DNA of 64,000 nt from Ornithodoros turicata. Its lineage: Eukaryota; Arthropoda; Arachnida; Ixodida; Argasidae. This document shows, in pieces, positions 22,921 to 33,985 of this stretch. The position numbers and the translations under genes were made by a program. The stretch spans positions 78,154,168-78,218,167 of the forward strand of contig NC_088203.1 of NCBI RefSeq assembly GCF_037126465.1, read 5' to 3'. Numbering within the stretch: the first letter of the stretch is position 1; the number at the start of each line of letters is the position of its first letter. The notes below the pieces were generated by a model that saw only the letters and a program-made list of their open reading frames with translations, was not told the origin of the DNA and did not search any database.

Positions 22921-23449
22921 TAGTCCCTTTGCAACATACGATAACGACATAATAGCAAAATGGATTAGGCGTGAATTCCTTGAACTTTTTTGAGGCACGG
23001 AGCTACCACTTTCGCTTTCAACGTAGTTTTGCTTAACGATTATGCCTGCACCATTTAGAATGAGCAAGTTCATTACTGCTGTGCACCCTGTGCCGCTTGG
23101 GCGTCGCGTCTTCGCTCGTTGCCCACACACGTGTTGTCGTTTTGACGCCTACGAGCTCGCGAGGCGGGGTTGCAGGGAACGATTTTGTGGCCGGCGTGGG
23201 TGTGGGCCGGCAATCATAGCTGAAAGCTGCCGGAAGGTACGTTTGAAATCATTCTCGGGGTGAAGGTACAGCATTCGTTTCCAGCGCGTTGCCATGTACA
23301 TTCATAGAGCAACAGCTCTTCGCTGTTTTGCAAGCTCTGCAGCATTATCTTCATTTGCGTATTTGGAGGCGTTGCAAAGCGTTGGTCGCTGTGGGTTGCC
23401 AACTTTCGTTGCCTCTTGAGCTGCGAAGGGACAAATACACGATAATCCC

Positions 23450-23515
23450 AGGACCGGTGGATCAGTATGCAACGTGACCGCTCATTTACACGTAGGGTTC
23501 GAGCCCGGCGGTGTG
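23450..23515 (+). repeat. tRNA-like SINE head fragment
   Basis: GGACCGGTGGATCAGTATGC followed about 35 bp later by a B-box-like GGGTTCGAGCCCGGC. Spacing suits a tRNA-derived head, but no body from the other families follows. Confidence 0.35.
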
Positions 23516-23898
23516 TGTGAACTAGCCTACTTATAAGTACTTACGTAGCACGAGTTACTACAAGTAGTACAGGTTAGTACAAGTTACGACGATCGAAGTA
23601 GGACGATCAAATCGGGAAATGTATTTATGAAACCGATACCACTATGTTCGGAGCTGGCCGACGATCTACCCGACTAGTTTTTTCGTCCGAAAAGTGCTTA
23701 TATATTAAATAAACAAATTTTAAAGATCAGCGCTGCTTCCGCGGTCGCAGAAGCACCGCCGGCGTAACGTCACTCCCTGTTCGGAGGAGTGAGAGGGCGG
23801 TGCTCAGAGGAAGAAAAGCGCCGTCCAGACGTCCCGTAACTCAATGAACCGTACCAAAGTGCAAAGTTGGGGTAGTTGGTGTGACATTACTAGTTTAG

Positions 23899-24276
23899 GC
23901 TGCCAAGGGGGACGTCGGACAAAGTAGGAGACACGACAACAGAAACCGCGTTATTTGACCGCACGTGCACGCTTGCCAAGCATCCCAATCAGACAGTGAG
24001 GGAGATACACGAGGCCTTCAACATTTTTCAGCATGGTCCCGAGTGTGTTAGCTCCCCTTCAATAGCCTTGTCTTCTGCGGAATGTGGTTATCTAACTGAC
24101 AGTCGCAGAGATCATGATATCGCCGTTTGAGTGTGCTAACCCTGCTGTCATTGCTGTTGACGTCATCATATCTTGTAGTTCTGATGTTTTTGTTCCTTGC
24201 ATTAAATTTCGTCAGTTGAGAGTAAGCTGTTTCTGTTGTCGTGTCTCCTACTTTGTCCGACGTCCCCCTTGGCAGC
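23899..24276. repeat. Perfect 48-bp inverted repeat, 282-bp spacer
   Basis: Left arm 23899-23946 starts GCTGCCAAGGGGGACGTC; right arm 24229-24276 is its exact reverse complement. Outside the perfect arms about 14 further bases match imperfectly (ATTACTAGTTTA against ATTACTATTTTA). No coding capacity. It could be a foldback element or two inverted copies of one retroelement 3' module. Confidence 0.9.
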
Positions 24277-24358
24277 ATAAAATAGTAATCAATGAACCGC
24301 CCGCACGGTTGCGGCATTCCTTTACTCAACGTCGCGCCCCCTCATTGGTTCTTAGGGA

Positions 24359-24552
24359 GTGACGTTTTCTCGTTTTTCCAGAGAGGGACTTCCAGCATGC
24401 TCTGAACATCCGGCGTCTGCTCGTTTCATGTATTCCGTCGAAAAACAGTTAGACTGCGCCACGATTTTGCGCAGGATTTTCGATACCATGGCCAGTAGTC
24501 CAAGAGGAAGTTTCGAAATCGACTGGAACGAATGCAGCCGTCCCTCTAAAAG
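24359..24552. repeat. Dispersed repeat, copy 1 (pair with 57292-57503)
   Basis: It shares GTGACGTTTTCTC, CAGAGAGGGA, CTGAACATCC, GGATTTTCG and a CCCTCTAAAAG end with the copy at 57.3 kb, in the same orientation and spacing. The terminus TTTAAAGGGACT (reverse strand, better kept in the other copy) resembles DNA-transposon ends. Confidence 0.55.
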
Positions 24553-25030
24553 AGTCCTCAGGCAGCGGCGGATTCAGAATTTTTCCGTTGGGGGGAGGGA
24601 GGGGTCCTGTCTTTCTTTCTTTCTTCCATTATGGGAGATTTTAGGAGAGGTCAGCAGAAGACATTCCATGTTTGTAAACAGATGACGTCATAGTGTTCGA
24701 CAGCGCCACCAATTTGGTACAGTTTAACTACGCTCAAAGCTAGGAGTGAACAAGGTCACACCCGAAAGCCACAGTCTTGAGGGGATTACCAACCATGGTC
24801 TCTAAAAGGAACGCGACCTTCGATCCTACTTTTCTGTCAATAGGAGGCAGCGAACAAGTGCCCATTCGGGGAACCCAGCCCTCCCCTTCCGATTTATTTC
24901 GGTTTCAGTCTGTCTACCGACCTCATGATGACGTTTCTCGGGTAGAGATCTATTGAAGCACACGGATACGGATACGGCAGAAATTAAGAGGGGTCAGGGC
25001 CCCAACACCGCCACGTCCTAGATCCTTTCC
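24553..25030. other. No gene recognised
   Basis: Mixed sequence with no exon or repeat that I can name. Confidence 0.4.
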
Positions 25031-25128
25031 TGCTCTCAGGTGGGCAAAATTAATCCACGGACAGAGAACACCGTGGCGTCCGGTTCATAATCATAGTTGT
25101 CTCGCGACGTAAGGCCACGGGTTATCAG
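25031..25128 (+). mobile_element. tRNA-derived SINE, family E, copy 1 (tail part)
   Basis: CAGGTGGGCAAAATTAATCC, GTGGCGTCCGGTTCATAATC and TGTCTCGCGACGTAAGGCCA match the tail of the copy at 61840-62098. The block order resembles tick SINE tails I remember (CCAGGTGGTC ... GGCGTCTC ... GACGTAAA). Confidence 0.6.
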
Positions 25129-25949
25129 AATGAATAAGGACGAGTTCCGTTGTTCAGGATGATTCGCAGTCGGATTCCGCGGAAGGGTTTTTGCTGATGC
25201 CGTTAAGATTTTTCGACGTGGTGTCCTTCCGAAACTCAATCTGTCGTCTCAGAAACGGCTCGGATCGTTCTCGCGGCTCCTCTCTTCTCGAGGCTCTCAA
25301 AACGGCCGCATCCGCTATTATTTATGGGACATTATTTATTCCCAGCTTTCTCGCACGATATTTGCTCTTCAAAGGCCTCCTTCGTTCGCCGTTCGTGTCG
25401 CGAGTGCCGGCTTCTCCTTATTGAGTATTGCGGGGGATTTAATACTAACTACTAAAACTCGTCGGCAGGGATTTGGCGGGTGGTAGGAGGGAGACACTGT
25501 ATTGATCTGGCCTTGCCTGTTTCCTCTATGAAATATGTGTCGAAGGTAGCAATGAAGCTCTACTTCATTACGAGAAAGGAGAATATACAGTGGCCGATCG
25601 GCGTGTTGCCGTGCGTGCCTTAAATACATAGATACAAAAAGCATTGTACGCGTATGTGTACACGGAGTGTATCCACCCCTCTCCCCACCAATCTCTGAGG
25701 AGGGGGGTACAGCCATTGACAGCATGTTGGATACGCGACCTAGGATCGATTAAACACTATGTGAAGACAGAAATTGGGGGGGAAGGTCTGGACATCCGGA
25801 CTCCCCCCTCTAGATCCGCCCATGGTAGAGCATACGATGCGCTTTGCAGTCCATCATTGCTAATTTCTGCATTTGAGATTGGGTTTTGGTTTTCATGCTT
25901 TGTGTTCATTAAACCAAATGTTGTCGAAATGAAAAGCCCTGCGTAGTTC

Positions 25950-26130
25950 TCGTTTCCGGTTGCGGGTTCGAACCAGGCGAGGAGTTGAAACTTGCTGACA
26001 GGGTACAAGCTGCCCAGGCACATCGTCTCGCGCGATGCACGTTCAGTGCTGCGCGTCGTGCGCTCCAATTTCGGCGCACGTTATTAAAAGAGTCATGGCT
26101 ATCTTGCCGCGGAAAGCCACGAGTTAGCAT
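25950..26130 (+). mobile_element. tRNA-derived SINE, family E, copy 2 (rearranged)
   Basis: A B-box GCGGGTTCGAACC at about 25961 is followed by the family body (GCACATCGTCTCGCGCGATG, TTTCGGCGCACG) and the last tail block (CGGAAAGCCACGAGTT). The middle CAGGTGG block found in other copies is absent. Confidence 0.55.
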
Positions 26131-26286
26131 AAGGTATAACGGGTGAAATAGTATAACTGTGAAACAGTGGGAAAGTACAACAATGACAAATACATCATGA
26201 TGATGACAAAGGGTGTTTTATCGCCTGACCTATACGGAAACTCTACACCGATTACATGCGACATATTGCAAGATTATGACATTATA

Positions 26287-26448
26287 GCAAGTTTCCGTGC
26301 GCAGTACGGTATCGCTTTTGCGTACGTAAGGGATAGGTCGTTCTGCGCACGCGCAAAACATAACGAGATCTTTGCGCAGTGCGTAGAACCACTATCCGCT
26401 ATGCCTTACGCACGCAAAGACGATAGCATACAACGCACTAGAACTCCC
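26287..26448. mobile_element. Foldback miniature element, family M2, copy 2
   Basis: The 162-bp segment has arms that are imperfect reverse complements: GCTTTTGCGTACGTAAGGGA on the left against TCTTTGCGTGCGTAAGGCAT reversed on the right. TA flanks both sides (26285-26286, 26449-26450). The left terminus is diverged (GCAAGTTTCC); the right is GGGAGTTCTAG reversed. Confidence 0.75.
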
Positions 26449-26499
26449 TATTATCGTAGCCCATGCACAGCTTAGGTTACATTTGATGAAGACCTTCTC

Positions 26500-26757
26500 T
26501 TTTTTTTTTTGATTCCGTGTTAGCGCCGCGAAGCAACTGTGGATATGAGCGGCGTACAGATGTGGACAGATGGAGAGAGGACAGCAAGAAGGAGTGGGGG
26601 ACAGGGGGTTTAGTATGCGTCCTGGGGCGTCTTCAGGGGGAACTGTGCAGACATTCGTCTGGAAAGTCTTCGGAAGACCCAAGGAAAACCTCAGACCGCA
26701 CAGCCGGTGGGAGGATTCGAACCCACCCCATCCCAGTCTCCAGCACGACCACGGCTG
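26500..26757 (-). mobile_element. tRNA-derived SINE, family A, copy 3
   Basis: The minus strand has B-box GGGTTCGAATCCTCCC, the family body, then CAGTTGCTTCGCGGCGCTAA and an A11 tail (T run at 26500-26510). The A-box end of the head is missing, so it is slightly 5'-truncated. Confidence 0.85.
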
Positions 26758-29700
26758 GTTGGAGAACTTCTGCTTGCGCTGCTACAGTGCCGTGTTGTCT
26801 TTGTAGGGCCGGCAGATGGTGCGTTGATGGCATTTCTTCTGGTCTAGCAAATTTGATTCCACATTGCGTTTTGAGATTGCGACACATTCCTGCGCTGCTT
26901 TTTGTGTCTATAGCCTAGCACCTTGCACTGCTTGTGCCACTAACAGCCAAGAGCTTTTTTTCCTTCAAGATTGTCTTTTAAACTGCCTCGTGTAATTATA
27001 GTGGAAACACGCATTACAAAAAAGAAGAATGGAAAGAAAGCAGCGTGAAGGAGCTAGCCGACACGTGTAATGTGATTCACGCATCAGCTTTGGCTCCACG
27101 TCGCCACTCTTTGTTAATGTAAATTTTACCGTTACTTCCTACGCCATTGCTTGTTTTTCTCCTTCCTTTTCATTCAGTTTCGTTTTTTTTTTCTTTTTCA
27201 TGTATCCCTTCCTGTCTATGACCGAAATTTTTCAAAGTCGGGAGGCCCCCCAGAGATGAAGCAACTCCGGAAGGAAATTAAGAAAAACAGATGACTACGT
27301 GCGCCTTCAGAATTTTTATTTTCGCCCAAAACGTATATAATGAATAAGTAGTGGCTCCGCTTACTCATTAATGGAGACGCTCGGTATGAGCGGCGAAAAT
27401 TAAATGCTGACATAATGTGACGGTGATAATAATGTATGAGCTTCCTGGCTTTTTTCTTTTTATTCTTTCGGGGGCCGGTTGTCCTTTGTCTTCATTTTCA
27501 TGCTCGTCTGTGAAGCTATATCGTAGTTTCGTGGTAGGAGTGGAGGTGGAATTTGCACCATCTTTCTCTCGTTCTCTCTCATGTAGTGCTCGAGTACGTA
27601 GATCGATGCAACGCAGAAGTTGATAAGGATTTCGTCGCGAGGCGACTATGGCTATAAAGAACGACTTCGTTGCTCTTATTTCTGAGTTATTTAACGTGTG
27701 CTGAAATCGATAGGGTAAGAGCGTTGAATGAGTGAGTGAGTGATGTGGCTGTAAGAGATGATGATCTCACACTTGTCAAAAGGTAGCTCACGTGATTTTA
27801 GGCAAGCAAGTTTGGAAGTGTTTGTGGGCAGAACCAACGCCGCCTAGATAGAGAAAGCCTGCTTGCCTCTCTGCTAGGCTCTCTATGTGGCTACCATGCG
27901 GCTGATGACGACTCGTTTCCATAGCTACAACCAACAGAAGCACGTCATTGGTGGACACTCAGTGACTATACGTTACGTAGTTTGAGCGCCTTGTTTATTC
28001 TAGTGGCGCCGGCAGAAGTCATAGAGCAGTGGCATCCACACGCGTTTTCCTTGTCTTCCGTAACAAGTGCATTAGTACCTTATAGCATTCGTCTGGTTGC
28101 TCATGTTTCAGTACGAGTGATTACCAGTGATCTCATTGTACAGAGCAGCTGAGCTACTTATGGCTGCACCTTATACAAACGCAAGAATGTTCAGGATGTC
28201 TTGCTCCCCTTGGCGTTTGCGTGTCGCACGTTTGGATGTGGACGTTTCGAGCGACGTTGTATACTATGCTTCCGCTACGGAAGCAGGAAATAGGTACACG
28301 CAATGAGCGGACATGATCGGTAATTGGTGATCACTAATCTATATGTCTTCGACACGGTGCAGTCGGGAAAGCGGAAGTGAATCGCGCCCTCTTCCCTCAT
28401 GTGTTCGCTGTTACAGCGCCGAAGTCACGCGAGTACGTATATATCTCGTTTCCAGCAGTTTCGCTGACTCTTCGACGGACGGGGTCACCCAGTAAATATC
28501 CGGTACGGTGAGCGCTGATCGACTAATTAACGGGTCACGCGCAAGGGATCAGCCATTGGCCTCCCTCCGCGATGGCATCTGCGGATTGAAAGGGTAAAAT
28601 TATTCGCGCGGATATGGACGCGAGGAAGGACACTGCGCTCCCCCCCTGTGGTGACCTCTGAAAGGAGAAAATGCTGGCCTCTACAAGGCTCCATAAATTG
28701 ATTGGGGAGGATATTAGCTTTTCAATAACGCTGTCTCGCATTAGCATGGTTCCAACGCTGTCGCTGGTGAATGCTGGTTAAGCCTTATTGGCACTAGCCG
28801 CACCAGACCGGCTTAATGAAGATGGCCACGTGTTTGATTGGTTTGGAGCTTCGCGTGTTGTTGCAAATCTGTTGGTTTATTACTTTCTTGTGGGCGGGAA
28901 CGGTATGTTGTTTCGGTTCATTCACGTTTTGTCACTGAAAATTTGAGGGGTTAAATGAATACGTAAAAATAAATGCATTGTGGGGTGTCAAAAAGCCGTG
29001 TACCTTCATTACCAGTCTCGACCTGTCCTTTCCTATTTCAGGCGATGTTACAATAAAAATATGGACACTTTTGAGTTTTAGTACAACCCGTTTATTTATT
29101 TATTTATTTTTTTCATTTCTATTTCTACGAGTTCCCCACACTATGATTTGGTACAGACTGGCATGTGTAGTTTCGGGGGCCTGGAAAAATAAAATAATTA
29201 AAAGGGTTCGTTCACCTTCATTCGTTCCACGACACCTTCAGCCTTGTCGTCTGCTACGGAACATCTTGTGGCTGAGCCGCAGGATCCTGGTTGAGCACGA
29301 AAAGCCATGCATTAGAAGACTTCCATTAGAATATTCTGAGACGGGCGCTAAAATATGGCACGCTGAAAAACACGGCGCTTCCGCTGATTCGCACTAGCTG
29401 TAATTCACTTCCGTAATACAATTTCAAAATCCCACGTTTCGCGGTCGTCTCAGCTTTCCTTTTACGAAGCCTCCCCCTTCCCCCGCCCTCCCCGGCGCGA
29501 AGACCTGAATTTCCACTCTCTGACATCTTTTCCTATGATTTTCTTTCTCTCTTTCTTTCTTGCTCTCTAATCCCTGGCGTGGAAGCGGACTGGATTATCT
29601 TGTGCGTCCACAGCAGCTCTCAAAAGTCTCGATCAATATTAACGCAAACGAGGAGAAAAGAACGCTTTGTAATCTTGAAAAACGTCCAGGGTGTACGAAG

Positions 29701-30559
29701 CTGGAAAGAGGAAAAGTTTTTTTTTTTCTTTTTTCGTGCGAGTTCAATGCTGATAGATAGCTGTAAACGGCAGCCCTTAATAAAATACACGGGCCGGTTA
29801 AGAGTCGCTCGCTACTACCTTGTATAGGGGCAGTTTTCCGCGGCGATAACCTGCAGTCCTCTTTTTTTTTTTTTTTTGTCTGCAGGAAATGACTGCTGCG
29901 TGAGAAAGAGCTGGCAGGACTGGTTCTTGCATTTGCCGCTTTTTGCATTTATACGCTTTGCTTCGTTAGTATTTTTGTGTTTCATTCTGCGTCTGCCCTG
30001 GTCTTTTAATGCTGCTTTGTTTATCTTTACCGGAGGCTGTGTCCGTTGCCGCCATAGGGGTCAGGAGCTCTCCCTCCCTCCCTCCCTCTCTGATCGAGTC
30101 AAGTGCTCCACGAGGATCCGTTTTGGGTCGTTTTTTGAGGGATCGTGAACGTGATTTCGCTCCTTCTGTCTTTCATCTTCTCCTTCTTCTCTCGCTCTCT
30201 CTTTGTATCTTCGATTACGTGAGGGAGGGGAGCGAAAGGTGGGCAGAGGCGGTGTAGAGGGTGATATCGGTATAATGGTGTGGTGTCTGCCGGACGTTAG
30301 GGTGCTCATTAGGGGGTTTATCGCATGCAGTAAGCTCCGTGTCGAAAAGGCTGTCCATCTTTCTTTAGCTTCATATGTGTCTGCAAGGGAGGTTGTTTTG
30401 CGCTGTGTTGTACTAAAGGTGGCCAAGAAAGAAAAAGGTACGCGTTTGTAACTTGTGCTGCGAATTATTTGCTGTTGTTTGCCTTTCAGGCCCTTGGACA
30501 TAGCATTCAGAAACAGCCACGCGTATATACAAACACATATACCCTGCAAGCATAGATCG
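26758..30559. other. No gene recognised; one M1 fragment inside
   Basis: Apart from the M1 fragment at 29228-29290, microsatellite-like TTTA/T-rich runs (29090-29112, 29719-29735, 29861-29877) and a CCCT run at 30071-30087, I recognise nothing. A 162-codon minus frame at 30061-30549 is Arg/Glu/Ser-rich without a domain. Confidence 0.35.
29228..29290. repeat. Miniature element, family M1, copy c (core fragment)
   Basis: Only the core remains: ACGACACCTTCAGCC, TTGTCGTCTGCTACGGAA and TGAGCCGCAGGATCC. The terminal repeats are absent. Confidence 0.55.
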
Positions 30560-31205
30560 AGAAGTTACCCGTCAAAAAGAACTCGTTACGAGTTCCGTTA
30601 CCGTGTGAAAAATGTAAATAAGTTAACAACGAAGTTCTTCAGCCTGAAATGTAACTCTCAGTTACGGAGTTACTTAAAAAAAGAACGAGTTATTTCCAAG
30701 TTATTTCAGGCACAAAATAGCACTACAGAGGTGCAGCGCGCGTGAGCAGTTCAGTCAGACCTTGAGGTGCCTGTGGAGGAGTGCAACACGCTTAGATCGT
30801 TTTCGTTTATGCCAAACAATTCGAACGCTTTGTATCTTACTCCCTGTGGGCGCACAATGGTTCAGCTCCATTTCAGTGGCAGCAGTTCTTACTTCCTGAA
30901 TAGAATACTGTCATTGATTGAATATCACGTTTTATGGCATAAATGCATGAATAGAATACTGTCATTGATTGAATATCACGTTTTATGGCATAAAATGCCT
31001 GAAAAAACCGGAGAGAAAGCAAGAAAATATGGACGTTAGTGAAAAGCGAAACAAAGTAACTTGGAACTTAGCTTAAGTTACTTTGGTAAAGTTTCCTGAA
31101 AAAGAAACGAGTTCCTCTGTAAGTTACCACGGCGCAAAAGTACCGAGTTAAATTACAAGTTACAAAAAAAAAATCCTAGTTACAGTAACGAGTTACCTCG
31201 AACTC
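30560..31205. mobile_element. GTTAC-rich inverted-repeat element, copy 1
   Basis: The left edge AGAACTCGTTACGAGTTCCG and right edge CAGTAACGAGTTACCTCGAA are inverted relatives, and the interior has many AAGTTAC/GTAACTT words, such as AAGTTACTTTGGTAAAG. This style is typical of hAT-like miniature elements; no transposase. A related element spans 55300-56455. A 51-bp tandem duplication lies in its centre. Confidence 0.6.
30897..30998. repeat. 51-bp tandem duplication
   Basis: Two units begin TGAATAGAATACTGTCATTG at 30897 and 30948 and are almost identical over their length. The unit is a multiple of three and stays open in one frame, but the frame has no other sign of coding. Confidence 0.9.
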
Positions 31206-31311
31206 TGCCTGCAAGTATGCCTTCTAACAACTTGGCCGAGCATTTAGACCTCGCTCAGTGCTGTTGAAGAACTTGCGTTGTCCATGAGCGCGCGAGGATA
31301 ACCGATCTTGA

Positions 31312-31597
31312 ATAGAGTTTATTCACTGACATCGCCCCTCCAGAGGGCACTAGCTTCGAAAAGGCGAAATTGCCGCCATGATGTAGGTACCTCGAAACTT
31401 TGAAAACATGGAAATTGCTTGGATATGGTGCAAATAATATTCACACAGTAGATTAACTTTGAAATACCAAATGTACGGTGCGTGCGATGTGGGTGAAGTC
31501 CTGTACAGTCAAAACTTGAGGACCTACATTATGGCGGCAAAGCTGCTAGCACCACTGGCGCTCTCCTGCGGATGTCGCCATGTGAATAAACCGTATA
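31312..31597. mobile_element. Miniature inverted-repeat element (GTTTATTCAC ends)
   Basis: Left AGAGTTTATTCACTGACATC; right, reversed, ACGGTTTATTCACATGGCGA. The inverted similarity runs about 90 bp and includes GCACTAGC, TTGCCGCCAT and ATGTAGGT. Interior about 100 bp, no coding capacity. Confidence 0.7.
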
Positions 31598-31710
31598 GAC
31601 GATAACCACGACGGTCAGCCGAGGGCCCGAGGCGAGCTACAAACAGGGACGACACAGACACATAAGACTCCAACGCTCAAGAAACAATGAAAAGTTCGAC
31701 AATATATCTG

Positions 31711-31945
31711 TTTTTTCCCTCTTTTTAGATTTCGTATTAACACCGCGAAGCGACTGACTGTGACTATATCAGCGACGTACAGATGCAGAAGGGGGTAGCA
31801 TTACAGGCAGGAGAGGGAGACAGAGGGCGGTTAGCATGCGTCCTGGGCTGACTTCGGGAGGACTCTGCCAACACCCATCTATAAAAACCCAGCGAAAAGG
31901 CTTTTCCCACCACCTTCCAGTCTTCAACATGAAGTCGGAGTTCTC
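31711..31945 (-). mobile_element. tRNA-derived SINE, family A, copy 4 (diverged)
   Basis: T run at the left edge, then ACCGCGAAGCGACTG, GCGTCCTGGGCTGACTTC and AACCCAGCGAAAAGG blocks, in minus orientation. The B-box region is eroded. Confidence 0.65.
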
Positions 31946-32456
31946 AACATTATACCCCCTCGACCATGGCGCTGGTCAGAGGCATGGTGGGAACTCTAGT
32001 GAAAATGCAACGGAACATGGAAGTGGCTGAGCTGTTGGCACGCAAGCAAGACACGCACACTCTTCCGTGGGAAGCCGTCGTTATATGCATGACAGACTCG
32101 GGGGCATATCATTGTCTTTCGCTTCCTCTTCTCCAGAAGTCTCGTGACCTTTGCGCAGCTTGGGTTCTGCTTGATTCGTTTATAAAACAGAGCGTGATGC
32201 TCGCGCCCTGGGCGTGCGAGTCTCTCATGGCGAGTACCACTGGTCGTTGTAGTGCAGAAAAGCTCGCGCTGGCCTGAGTGGGCATGTTACACTGGTCGTT
32301 TCAGTGCAAAGTGCGTTGCGGTTCATTGGTCGTTCTGTTCGCACTTAGTTCGTTTCTGCTTTGTTTCCGCTGAATGGTGTCTTATATCCCAGAGTATCTT
32401 TCACTGAAGGAGCCTGGTCCGCTTCTTCCAGTGAACGGGACTCGCGCAGAGACTGT
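31946..32456. other. No gene recognised
   Basis: A 103-codon plus frame (31966-32277) shows no domain. Two similar words (TACCACTGGTCGTTGTAGTGCAG, ACACTGGTCGTTTCAGTGCA in part) at 32235 and 32288 hint at a degenerate local repeat. Confidence 0.35.
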
Positions 32457-32775
32457 CCGTGTAATCACACGGAGGACATCCTCACGGAAGACTCTAGTGG
32501 AAGGAAAAGCGAAATCACTGCTCACAGAGCCGAAGTTCCGTCCCATCCCATGTGTTATGTCCAGCATTCACACGGCGCCATTCATACCAGACGACACCGC
32601 AGCGTCCGTTCCTGTCGTCTGCTACGCTGTGTCGCAGGATATCACCTACGGTTAGCAGTGTACGTGAAGACATGACGTTGAGTGCTCGCGCTCATGTGAC
32701 AGCAGAAAGCTATTACTTTTTTTTTTTTGCACTGTCCGCTGTATTCTGGGGAATGTCCTTCGTGTGAATACATGC
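32457..32775. mobile_element. Miniature inverted-repeat element, family M1, copy d
   Basis: Left CCGTGTAATCACACGGAGGA; right, reversed, CATGTATTCACACGAAGGAC. The core has CCAGACGACACCGC, CTGTCGTCTGCTACG and GACGTTGAGTGCTCGCGCTC. A T-run interrupts it at about 32708. Flanking bases (TGT, GCG) do not match. Confidence 0.8.
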
Positions 32776-33614
32776 GCGGTATGACTCAGAGTTTACTATT
32801 TGCTCACGGAACTTCTCTCCAATCCCTGGTGGTCTACAACTTAACCGTATTTTCAAAATATATCTCATCGTCATCACATGCCATCCTAGCTACATACGCG
32901 ACGCTGCCCACACGAGTGAGGCCGACAACGGCAAGCCGGTCTCGTAAGAACCACCACCACCATATACCTGAACCCACACCGGCACACTACGCAGCGTTGT
33001 GCGAAACTGACCAGCGGAATTCGGCATCAGCGATGCTCTGCGAGAGACGACACACAACACCAGTAGACACCCCCGACTGTAGCCGTTACGAACCAACAGC
33101 GAAGCCAACATTGTGCTAGCTATACATTTCTGACTACGACATAACTCGACAAGCAATATTGAAGGCGTTGGCCATTATGTACGATAAGACGCATTCTTTA
33201 AAGCCTCGTAGATAAGGGCCGCCCTAATCACCTAAAAGCGGCACGCTGTGTTTTCCCTCCTCGTTCCCGTCAGCAGAGCCGATGGTTTACCGAAGCATTC
33301 CTCGCAGGCGTGTGTCTTTATCGACTTGCAAGCGCCTCAGCATGCGTGGATCAATAATGAGCGTTTCTTGTTTTTTTTTTCTTCTTTTTCCATGGCGCTG
33401 TTTCAACGACTGCAGAGTCTATAATATGTACGCCAGCCGAAGGTCGTGCTCCGACGTGCATCTACGAGGACTTCGCAATATGTTAGTGCTGCGTGTATTA
33501 CACGGTAGTTCCCCGCGGTCTCTAAAAACGTGTCTACAATGCTGGCAGCAGGTGTTCTTCACCGCCTAGCCTCCTGTTCAGATTCGCTGAAGTCATTATG
33601 TAACAGTCAGTGAA
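32776..33614. other. No gene recognised
   Basis: A 130-codon plus frame (32727-33119) begins inside the M1 copy and has no domain. T-rich run at about 33370-33390. Nothing else recognised. Confidence 0.35.
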
Positions 33615-33804
33615 TTAACCCCCGTATTCCCAACCAACCCTGAGGGCTTCCTATGTAACCTCTAGCCCTGAGGGAGACGAATTTTGTTTCCCAAAGCGCC
33701 CGTATCTGCAAGGGGCGCCCCAAGGGCACGCGCCAGCCAAGTGAGCTCGCGAGCTCGCTGTACGCTCCCTGGGGGAAGCTCGCCTCGAAACAAACATGGA
33801 TGAC

Positions 33805-33921
33805 ATGAAAGATGAAAGTCACTGAAAAGGTTAGCCAGCTGTAGGGATCGAACCCACATCCAGAAGATGTGGGTTCGATCCCTACAGCTGGCTAACCTTT
33901 TCAGTGACTTTCATCTTTCAT
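33805..33921. repeat. Perfect 56-bp palindrome with a 5-nt loop
   Basis: Left arm 33805-33860 and right arm 33866-33921 are exact reverse complements; the loop is CAGAA. Each arm contains a tRNA T-arm/B-box block (GGGTTCGATCCCTACAG on the right arm). The right arm continues into a family D SINE body, so the left arm is an inverted copy of that SINE's front part. Confidence 0.97.
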
Positions 33922-33985
33922 CGTTGATTTCTTAGGCAATTTGAGGCTTTGTTTGTATCTGTCCCTTCTATGTTGTTCCAGCCTC
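33866..33985 (+). mobile_element. tRNA-derived SINE, family D, copy 2
   Basis: It begins inside the tRNA-like head (GATGTGGGTTCGATCCCTAC) and continues to TTCCAGCCTCAGAACATCAG, matching copy 1 at 8.1 kb. The A-box half of the head is missing and replaced by the inverted arm. Confidence 0.7.
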
